Shown here: in pieces, positions 7,042 through 12,017 of the stretch
Layout: each line of letters starts with the position of its first letter
How positions within the stretch are numbered: the first letter of the stretch is position 1
From: Bacteroidota bacterium
GTDB taxonomy: Bacteria; Bacteroidota; Ignavibacteria; Tepidaquicellales; Tepidaquicellaceae
NCBI GenBank assembly: GCA_023429265.1
Contig: JAEYVS010000183.1
Location: 1 to 12,017 of the forward strand
Direction of reading: 5' to 3'
Length of the DNA: 12,017 bases
The notes under the pieces: generated by a model
Seen by the model: the letters and a program-made list of their open reading frames with translations, nothing else
The model's database searches: none
Told to the model about the DNA's origin: nothing
Translations under genes and position numbers: made by a program

Positions 7042-8098
7042 GTGAATTTTCTTCGAAATATTGTATTAATGGAAGTTTGAGTTTTACTGTTACACCTTGC
7101 CCCTGATTGTTTTGCACCGTGAGTATACCTCCAAATGCTATGGCTCTTTCTTTCATCCCTATTATTCCGAATGAATTTAATTTTTCAGAATTGAAAAGTC
7201 CCTTGCCGTTATCTGATATTTCCAGGCATAAAAGTGAATTTATATTTGAAACCGATATCTCCACAATGGTTGCATCGGAATGCTTGGATATGTTAGTCAG
7301 TGATTCCTGGAAAATCCGGAATATTGCTATTGATCGTTGAGGATCGATTTTTATATTCTCGACCGGGAGGTTTAAAACACATTTTGTACCCGTTCTTTTG
7401 CTGAATTCTTTTGTCTGCCACTCTATCGCAGAAAGCAAACCCAGCTTATCTATTACTCCCGGTCTGAGATCTGAGGATATTTTCCTCACTGTTTTTATTG
7501 TAGAATCTATGGTATCTATTAATGATATTGCCTTATTTCTTAAGGCATCTTCCGATAGTTTTCTCTCGAGCCATATTGCGTCTATTTTCATGCAGGTAAG
7601 CGTTTGTCCCAGTTCGTCGTGTATCTCTCTTGCTATCCTCGTTTTTTCTTCTTCTCTGATTGATTCTATCCGAGCGCTTAAAGCTCTTAGGGCTTTTTTG
7701 GATGTTTCTATTTCTTTCTCGGCATTATGCTTATATAACGCTATTTCAATGTTCGTATGAAGCTCTCTTTCTGTTACCGGCTTGATTATGTATCCGTGAG
7801 GTTCGGTTGCTTTTGCCCTGTTTAGGGTCTCTGCGTCCGATAGACCTGTAACATATATTATCGGTATGTCAAACCGAGCCTTTATTATGCTGGCGGTCTT
7901 TATACCGTCCAGTCCGTCCTTCAGCATTATGTCCATTAGTATCAGGTCCGGACAGGATGCGGAGACTGCACCCAGAGCAGCCTCCCCTGTTTGTACTGCC
8001 GCACTAATTTTGTAACCCAAACTCTTTAATATCTTTTGTATGATAAGAGATGAAAGTTCATCGTCTTCTACAAGTAATATTTTTATTTCCCGATTCAT
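6992..8098 (-). CDS. Soluble hybrid histidine kinase with N-terminal receiver (REC-HisKA_3-HATPase), HK1
   Basis: Cytoplasmic sensor kinase of 368 residues without membrane segments. Residues 1-125 form a receiver: Asp12-Asp13, phospho-acceptor Asp56 in LILMDIML, Thr84 and Lys106 in GYIIKP. A coiled linker (about 125-150) leads to a HisKA_3 domain with EEKTRIAREIHDELGQ, phosphorylation site His160. The ATPase domain has the N-box QESLTNISKH (264-273, Asn269), G1 box DNGKG (296-300) and G2 box GIIGM (311-315). There is no PAS, GAF or periplasmic domain, so its input is probably phosphorylation of its own receiver by another kinase. The last 16 or so codons overlap the start of RR1 and have an unusual basic tail (HRRPQACAQRA) dictated by the other frame. 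It starts 74 bases after the DUF2267 gene with no visible terminator between, so read-through from crp is possible. Confidence 0.92.
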   Translation of the reverse strand: MNREIKILLVEDDELSSLIIQKILKSLGYKISAAVQTGEAALGAVSASCPDLILMDIMLKDGLDGIKTASIIKARFDIPIIYVTGLSDAETLNRAKATEPHGYIIKPVTERELHTNIEIALYKHNAEKEIETSKKALRALSARIESIREEEKTRIAREIHDELGQTLTCMKIDAIWLERKLSEDALRNKAISLIDTIDSTIKTVRKISSDLRPGVIDKLGLLSAIEWQTKEFSKRTGTKCVLNLPVENIKIDPQRSIAIFRIFQESLTNISKHSDATIVEISVSNINSLLCLEISDNGKGLFNSEKLNSFGIIGMKERAIAFGGILTVQNNQGQGVTVKLKLPLIQYFEENSHENNNHRRPQACAQRA

Positions 8099-8172
8099 GC
8101 GTTTTATAATTTTACAGTTAGCGTGGAAAAATAATGCAGTCTTTTAATTTCGAAAAGTTCATTATTGTTATT

Positions 8173-8625
8173 TTAATTTAATGAAACTTGCTTTATTGCC
8201 TGAAATCCGTTTATTGCTCTGTAGCGCGTTATGTCACTGAATAGATTATCTATTCTCCCCGGTATGAGGTGTTCCCTGGCAACACATCCGCCGTTAAGCT
8301 CTTTAATAAGACCTAAAACCATTCTGCAGCTGTATTCTATTTGCGAGTTATTGGCAAAGTCATATCCTAACAAGTCTTCGTCATGATTCTCTTTTACTTT
8401 TTCAATAAATTCCTGAATGGTTTTAGGTTTGGGCAGATCTTTCAAATATCTTGCTTCCCAGTTCTCTTCGTACACTACCTTGGCAAAGAAGGGGAGCTTT
8501 GCCATAAGCTTTAGAGATTCCTCTGTTGTTACACAGTCTCTCACAGTATGCAGCACCGATCGCATTATCCTGTATACTTTTCCTTTATCTTCTATTCCGA
8601 GTCTGTATGAAAGATCATTTATCAT
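8173..8625 (-). CDS. DUF2267-domain protein
   Basis: Small soluble protein of 150 residues that I assign to the DUF2267 family, whose biochemical function is not established. The family pattern is visible twice, as two related helical halves: VYRIMRSVLHTVRDCVTTEE, then LPFFAKVVYEENW (17-56), and IEYSCRMVLGLIKELNGG, then LIPGRIDNLF (96-129). A segment TIQEFIEKV (69-77) joins them. The first half is the stronger match to the family's typical R-A-V-L-H-x-L-R-D and L-P-x-x-x-x-x-x-Y-x-x-x-W motifs. No signal peptide or membrane segment is seen. It starts 17 bases after the Crp-like gene and is very probably co-transcribed, which suggests a job in the same stress or redox response. The start ATG is preceded by an in-frame stop 10 codons upstream. 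Confidence 0.75.
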   Translation of the reverse strand: MINDLSYRLGIEDKGKVYRIMRSVLHTVRDCVTTEESLKLMAKLPFFAKVVYEENWEARYLKDLPKPKTIQEFIEKVKENHDEDLLGYDFANNSQIEYSCRMVLGLIKELNGGCVAREHLIPGRIDNLFSDITRYRAINGFQAIKQVSLN

Positions 8626-8642
8626 TTTGGTATTAGGTATTT

Positions 8643-9302
8643 TTAATTTTGTGTGTTAATGAGTAGTTGTTTCTGTAAATGTTTTATCATATCCACTCTG
8701 TTTGGCTCAGGCATTGTGAGCATATTGCTCCTCAGCGATATTACATTCCTGTTATTTAGATCTGATAAAACTTTTATGAATGACTCTACCGTAGAGCCTA
8801 AAAAATCCACCAGCTCCGGCATTGTTATGCTCAATCTCGTTTCTTCATTGCCCATATCCGCGTATTTGCCCTCAATCAAATCCACACCAGCCCTGTTCAT
8901 TAAAACTTCTTCTTGCTCTTGAAGTTCGATTGAGGTTAACTTAAAAAAATACTTTGTAATATCTTTTGAGTTCATTAGCGCCATAAAATCCTTTTTGGCA
9001 ATAAAGTAAAGGATAGTGTCCTCTATAGCAACGGTGCTTTTTGTATACAAGTTATTATTGATCAAATCATCGTAACCAGAGAATTGACCTTTTTTAACGT
9101 TTCTCAATAAGACTTCGTTTCCTGTCTTGTCCTTCCTGTATATGTTCAAACTTCCTTTCTTCACATAAAACAATCCCGCAGGTTTGCTCCCTTCTTCGAA
9201 TACCCTCATTCCCTTTCTATACTCCCGCGTTTCGAAATCAAAATTACTCTCACTAAATTCCAGTTCTTTGGGAAGTCCCTCTTTTTTGTTTTTGTTTTTC
9301 AT
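8643..9302 (-). CDS. Crp/Fnr-family transcriptional regulator
   Basis: Predicted cytoplasmic DNA-binding regulator of 219 residues. Residues about 20-110 form the cyclic-nucleotide-binding-type beta-barrel, with YRKGMRVFEEGSKPAGLFYVKKGSLNIY as its strongest part (28-55, key residues Gly31, Glu37, Gly38, Gly50). A dimerisation helix follows (about 113-140). The HTH is at about 157-195: RLSITMPELVDFLGSTVESFIKVLSDL, with recognition helix STVESFIKVLSDLNN. There is no cysteine in the protein, so an Fnr-type iron-sulfur cluster is excluded. In the phosphate-binding cassette region (72-92) the usual F-G-E reads SGY and the usual R-S is K-S, so cAMP binding in the classical way is doubtful. Ligand and targets are unknown. 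It is the first gene of a pair with the DUF2267 gene and has its own candidate promoter. Confidence 0.88.
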   Translation of the reverse strand: MKNKNKKEGLPKELEFSESNFDFETREYRKGMRVFEEGSKPAGLFYVKKGSLNIYRKDKTGNEVLLRNVKKGQFSGYDDLINNNLYTKSTVAIEDTILYFIAKKDFMALMNSKDITKYFFKLTSIELQEQEEVLMNRAGVDLIEGKYADMGNEETRLSITMPELVDFLGSTVESFIKVLSDLNNRNVISLRSNMLTMPEPNRVDMIKHLQKQLLINTQN

Positions 9303-9337
9303 TCTCTTTTTTTGCCAGAAATTATTTAATTAATAAA

Positions 9338-9351
9338 TCTATACAAAATTA
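9338..9351 (-). promoter_or_regulatory. Candidate Bacteroidota-type promoter of the Crp-like gene
   Basis: On the minus strand TAATTTTG (9344-9351) fits TAnnTTTG and is followed by TATAGA. It ends 36 bases before the start codon of the Crp-like gene. The 14 bases differ at one position from the block upstream of the secreted-protein gene at 6225-6238. No clear -33 TTG is present, so an activator binding just upstream is plausible. Confidence 0.5.
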
Positions 9352-9362
9352 GGAAGAATCTG

Positions 9363-9486
9363 TACGCGGGGTTAGACGTATTCAGCGTAATTTATTAAAA
9401 TACCCGATTTACGTATAATGAGTGAAAATTGCGTAGGTAAGAAATTTGAAGAAGATTGTTCTGCGTAAAATTACGTAGGGAACGTA
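9363..9486. promoter_or_regulatory. Cluster of CGTA/TACG sites upstream of the Crp-like gene
   Basis: Seven CGTA tetramers on the plus strand start at 9377, 9386, 9412, 9432, 9464, 9474 and 9483, plus one in the other orientation at 9363-9366. Read on the minus strand the seven are all TACG followed by T or C, and two are full TACGTA palindromes (9410-9415, 9472-9477). About 0.4 would be expected by chance in this length per strand. The spacing of neighbours at 9, 9 and 10 bp puts several on one face of the helix. They lie between the RR2 stop and the Crp promoter, where an activator or repressor array would be. The binding protein is not known. Confidence 0.45.
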
Positions 9487-9488
9487 AT
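9466..9488 (-). terminator. Possible weak intrinsic terminator after RR2
   Basis: A 7-bp perfect stem ATTACGT (9470-9476) and ACGTAAT (9482-9488) closes a 5-base loop just after the RR2 stop codon. On the minus strand it is followed by TTTT. The stem is A/T-rich and the U-tract short, so termination would be partial at best. The stem arms are also two of the CGTA sites, so the hairpin may only be a by-product of an inverted protein-binding site. Confidence 0.35.
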
Positions 9489-9490
9489 CT

Positions 9491-10144
9491 CTAAGAATCC
9501 AGTAATTTATTCTTTATGGCGTAGTTTACAAGCCCTGCGGCATTCTTAATATTGAGCTTTTGATGGAGATTTCTGCGGTGCGTATCTACCGTGCGGGTAC
9601 TGATAAAGAGCCTCTCACCGATCTCTTTGTTCGTCAAGCCCTCTGCTATCAGCTTCAATACCTCTATTTCTCTGTCCGTCAGCGGGACGTCTGTCTCCTG
9701 CTTTTGAGTCCTGCTCTTCTTGATCTTATCCAGCTGGAATAATATCACATTTGAGGCTTCCTTGCAAAAGTAGCTGTCACCTCTGGATACTACTTTAATG
9801 GCTTCCAGAAGCTCATCTACTCCGGTACTTTTCAATACATATCCCATTGCTCCCGCTTTCAGCATCTCTATAATGTAATTCTCCTCATCGGAAGTGGAAA
9901 CAGCCATAACCTTGATTGCCGGGTATTTCTTCTTTACAAGCTTTGTAGCTTCTATGCCGTTTATTCCCGGCATATTAATGTCCATCAATATCACGTCCGG
10001 CTTTTCTGTTTTAAGCTTTTCGATAAGCTCATCGCCCGATTCAGCTTCCGTGACCTCTACCTCACCTGTATCATTTAATATGTTCATCACTCCCTGCCTG
10101 AACATTTTATGGTCATCCGCGATTAATACTTTTAGCTTCTTCAT
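9491..10144 (-). CDS. NarL/FixJ-family response regulator (RR2)
   Basis: Predicted phosphorylation-controlled transcription factor of 217 residues. The receiver (about 1-122) has Asp10-Asp11, phospho-acceptor Asp55 in VILMDINMPGING, Ser83 and Lys105 in YVLKST. A linker rich in charged residues (about 138-152) leads to the LuxR/GerE helix-turn-helix at 153-217: LTDREIEVLKLIAEGLTNKE, then the recognition helix ISTRTVDTHRRNLHQKLN (181-198). Start MKKLKVLIADDH is canonical. It begins only 8 bases after the HK2 stop codon, so HK2 is the cognate kinase by position and by type (HisKA_3 with NarL-class partner). The sequence between this gene and the next one holds a dense CGTA site cluster, and autoregulation or control of the downstream crp gene by RR2 is a testable inference. 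Confidence 0.93.
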   Translation of the reverse strand: MKKLKVLIADDHKMFRQGVMNILNDTGEVEVTEAESGDELIEKLKTEKPDVILMDINMPGINGIEATKLVKKKYPAIKVMAVSTSDEENYIIEMLKAGAMGYVLKSTGVDELLEAIKVVSRGDSYFCKEASNVILFQLDKIKKSRTQKQETDVPLTDREIEVLKLIAEGLTNKEIGERLFISTRTVDTHRRNLHQKLNIKNAAGLVNYAIKNKLLDS

Positions 10145-10152
10145 TGGTTATT

Positions 10153-11583
10153 TTATAATTGGATCTCCACCGTGACCGAAGTCCCATTTCCGGGTCTTGA
10201 GTCAAAATTTGAAAACCCGTTCATTGATTTTACACGGCTTTCGATATTCCTTAATCCAAGTCCCTTTGTCTGCGATTTACTTACGTCAAATCCCCTGCCG
10301 TTATCCTCCACTGTGCACACCACGCTCTTTTTATGTTTGATTAGCTGCACATTGATACGTGATGCCCTTGAATGTTTGATCGCGTTATTGACAAGCTCCT
10401 GTACCACTCTGTATATCCCGGTTTCCATATCCGCAGGTAGTCTCTTCGTTATTCCCGATTTATAAAAAGTCACATTCAGCTTGCCTGTCCGTTCGAGCCT
10501 TTCACACAACTCCCTCAATGCTGAAACCAACCCAAAGTCTTCAAGCGTCCGCGGCATTAGATCCTTGGATATGGTTCTGACCTCATCCATCGCGTAGTTT
10601 ATCTGGTTGACAGAATCGTTGAAATAACTTCTGTGCTTTTCTGCCAGCTCCTCCACTACAGGAGCTACAACCTCGAGATTATTCTTCACACTGGAAAGCA
10701 ATGGCGCGAGACCATCGTGCAGCTCCCGGGAGATCCTTTTTCGCTCATTTTCCTGGCCTTCCACGACCGCATTTAACAGGTCTCTTTCACGGTTTTTGCT
10801 GTCGGTAATGTCTATCCCGGTTTTTATCACATAGAGAATTTCTCCGAGATTATTTTTCAGCATTGTATTGGACCAATGAATTAGTCTTTTTCCGTTCTTT
10901 TTTGAGATCCAGAATATTTCATTATCGATCGGCTCCCCTGATTTGATCAGCTTTCTGAAGATCTCTTTGGATATCGGTATCTGGTCTTTTGGCATAAGGG
11001 TGGTAATCCATAGGCTTTTCCCTAAAACATTCTCCGCTTTCAAGCCGGTAACTTTCTCGCACATACTATTAAATCTTACTATTCTCCCCTTTACATCCTG
11101 CACGACAATGAGCGCGCTGACCGTTTCGATGAGCGTATCTATAAAGCTCCTTTCCATAGTCAGCTGCTTCTTCGCCTCTACTCTTTCAGAGATATCCACA
11201 ATAAATGCCATACCAAACATTCCTGCATCAGTAGTGTAAGATCCGAGACTTACCTCGATCGGAAACAGATCTCCGTTTTTCTTTTTTCCGTGAAGCTCTA
11301 GACCCGAGCCCATCGGGCGGGAGTGAGGTTTATTAAAAAATCCTTTGATATGGTGACTGTGTATGTGGCGGGATTCATCAGGGAGTAGGTTGGATAGATT
11401 CATCCCCAATAATTCTTTTTTGTCATAGCCGAACATCCTCGCGCAGACATTATTAGCGCTGACGATACGTCCCTGCTCATTGATCATTAAAAAACCGCCG
11501 GGTATCGAATTGATAAAGGGATTTAAGTAGGCAGTTATCTCGCCGGCTATTGGGGACTTTATTTCCGTCCTCTTATTCACCAC
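10153..11583 (-). CDS. Soluble PAS-PAS sensor histidine kinase (HisKA_3 type), HK2
   Basis: Cytoplasmic sensor kinase of 476 residues without membrane segments. PAS 1 (about 25-135) contains INEQGRIVSANNVCARMFGYDKKELLG-type strands, LLPDESRHIHSHHI (66-79) and FPIEVSLGS (107-115), a pattern close to the oxygen sensor FixL. His75 aligns with the FixL haem ligand. PAS 2 (about 143-262) contains GRIVRFNSMCEKVTG, with ITDSKNRERD at its end. The HisKA_3 domain has ENERKRISRELHDGLAPLL, phosphorylation site His289. The ATPase domain has the N-box QELVNNAIKH (395-404), G1 DNGRGF (427-432) and G2 GLGLRNI (441-447). The start is a GTG at 11581-11583, followed by a second GTG; no ATG is available before an upstream in-frame TGA. 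It probably pairs with RR2, 8 bases downstream. Confidence 0.92.
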   Translation of the reverse strand: MVNKRTEIKSPIAGEITAYLNPFINSIPGGFLMINEQGRIVSANNVCARMFGYDKKELLGMNLSNLLPDESRHIHSHHIKGFFNKPHSRPMGSGLELHGKKKNGDLFPIEVSLGSYTTDAGMFGMAFIVDISERVEAKKQLTMERSFIDTLIETVSALIVVQDVKGRIVRFNSMCEKVTGLKAENVLGKSLWITTLMPKDQIPISKEIFRKLIKSGEPIDNEIFWISKKNGKRLIHWSNTMLKNNLGEILYVIKTGIDITDSKNRERDLLNAVVEGQENERKRISRELHDGLAPLLSSVKNNLEVVAPVVEELAEKHRSYFNDSVNQINYAMDEVRTISKDLMPRTLEDFGLVSALRELCERLERTGKLNVTFYKSGITKRLPADMETGIYRVVQELVNNAIKHSRASRINVQLIKHKKSVVCTVEDNGRGFDVSKSQTKGLGLRNIESRVKSMNGFSNFDSRPGNGTSVTVEIQL

Positions 11584-11588
11584 ATTTA

Positions 11589-11608
11589 AGATACTTTTAG
11601 ATACTTTA
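11589..11608. repeat. Two tandem 10-bp units in the HK2 leader
   Basis: AGATACTTTT (11589-11598) is followed directly by AGATACTTTA (11599-11608), nine of ten bases identical. The pair lies 6-25 bases before the HK2 start codon on the minus strand. A 10-bp period would place both copies on the same helix face, so an operator or an RNA-binding site overlapping translation initiation is possible; chance is also possible in such A/T-rich DNA. Confidence 0.4.
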
Positions 11609-11653
11609 CTATTGCTTTCTCCAATGAGAAAATAGTGATTTATCTTAAAACAT

Positions 11654-11682
11654 CAAACATATTTAAATAGCTGGTAGCTCAA
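11654..11682 (-). promoter_or_regulatory. Candidate promoter of HK2-RR2: TTG, 18 bp, TATGTTTG
   Basis: On the minus strand TTG (11680-11682) and TATGTTTG (11654-11661) are separated by 18 bp and fit the Bacteroidota -33/-7 pattern (TTG and TAnnTTTG). The -7 box is about 71 bases before the GTG start. The spacer contains TAGCT-GG-TAGCT (11668-11679), two copies of the self-complementary AGCT that could form an operator. A run of nine T residues (A at 11690-11698 on plus) lies just upstream and may act as an A-tract/UP-like element. Confidence 0.5.
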
Positions 11683-11740
11683 TTATTTCAAAAAAAAAGG
11701 GACTTTTAAATGGTATACTTCAATAAAAATGCATTTAATT

Positions 11741-12017
11741 TCATAGCTCGTGCTGTGTCTGCGATACCCATATCGGCAGGTCGTGGTCTATCTGCCCGAG
11801 CAGCATATTCAGCTGGCCTGTGTGGTGCATCACGTGCCGCATATTGTACAGCGCCATCTCAAACAACGTATATGATCTGCGGTCATTCCTCCATTCCCTC
11901 TCAATCAGCGCAGGATCGGCAATGAAGTCATTAAGAAGCTTTTTTAGTTTCACGCGGCAATGCTCGGTGTAATCAATGAGCTCTGCTTTTGTGTAGATGC
12001 TGTCGGGTAGGATTCCC
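11741..12017 (-). CDS. DinB-like family protein, C-terminal part (gene cut by window edge)
   Basis: The reading frame is open from the right edge to the TGA at 11741-11743 and encodes 91 residues, so the gene starts outside the window; the GTG at 11951-11953 is only an internal codon. The visible part has the C-terminal pattern of the DinB/YfiT-like four-helix superfamily: YTKAELIDYTEHCR, then FEMALYNMRHVMHHTGQLN with closely spaced histidines that in this family bind a metal, and a final IDHDLPIWV. Members are metal-dependent enzymes or thiol transferases, or proteins of unknown role, and no substrate can be named here. The gene precedes the HK2-RR2 pair on the same strand, but a candidate promoter for HK2 lies between them. 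No clear terminator hairpin follows the stop. Confidence 0.72.
   Translation of the reverse strand, partial: GILPDSIYTKAELIDYTEHCRVKLKKLLNDFIADPALIEREWRNDRRSYTLFEMALYNMRHVMHHTGQLNMLLGQIDHDLPIWVSQTQHEL

Noticed and set aside
11690..11698. Run of nine T on the minus strand after the DinB-like gene, considered as a terminator
   Set aside because: No stable stem precedes the run; it more likely belongs to the upstream part of the HK2 promoter.
11710..11925. 71-codon plus-strand open frame near the right edge
   Set aside because: It overlaps the DinB-like C-terminus on the minus strand, which has the family's histidine pattern; the plus frame has none.
1..12017. Mobile element, defence island, CRISPR array or prophage
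   Set aside because: No transposase, integrase, terminal inverted repeats, spacer-repeat array or phage gene is visible, and gene order looks like ordinary chromosomal operons.

Overview
The window looks like chromosomal DNA from a bacterium of the Bacteroidota/Chlorobiota-Ignavibacteriota side of the tree, with Ignavibacteriota-like as the best guess. Three things support this. The large secreted protein ends in a type IX secretion (T9SS) type A sorting domain with the motif YPNPFNPTT. Start codons are preceded by A/T-rich leaders without clear Shine-Dalgarno sequences. Three leaders carry a TAnnTTTG -7 box of the Bacteroidota primary-sigma type. No rRNA, tRNA, insertion sequence, phage gene or CRISPR array is visible.

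Left part, positions 1-3236, is housekeeping. On the minus strand aspA (aspartase), rsmI (16S rRNA 2'-O-methyltransferase) and the start of gltX (glutamyl-tRNA synthetase, cut by the window edge) lie 39 and 25 bases apart and probably form one operon. A 7-bp tandem repeat sits in the aspA-rsmI gap. A 92-bp A/T-rich divergent spacer separates aspA from rlmB-like (23S rRNA 2'-O-methyltransferase) on the plus strand.

Middle part, positions 3237-6414: one 958-residue secreted protein with a signal peptide, seven fibronectin-III-like repeats interrupted by a different domain, and the T9SS sorting domain. It has its own candidate promoter and a good intrinsic terminator, so it is a stand-alone unit.

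Right part, positions 6415-12017, is a co-directional minus-strand signalling cluster. In transcription order it holds the 3' end of a DinB-like gene, a two-PAS soluble histidine kinase (HK2) with its NarL/LuxR-type response regulator (RR2), a Crp/Fnr-family regulator with a DUF2267 protein, then a second soluble kinase with an N-terminal receiver (HK1) overlapping a second NarL/LuxR-type regulator (RR1), ending in a strong terminator. Both kinases are of the HisKA_3 (NarX/DegS) class and lack membrane segments, so the cluster probably reads cytoplasmic signals. The first PAS domain of HK2 resembles the FixL haem pocket and keeps a histidine at the haem-ligand position, so oxygen or another gas, or redox state, is a reasonable but unproven input.

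I did not find an evidently new enzyme system. The most interesting items are the signalling cluster itself, the FixL-like PAS, a dense cluster of TACG/CGTA sites upstream of the Crp-like gene, and a 14-base promoter sequence shared by the Crp-like gene and the secreted-protein gene.
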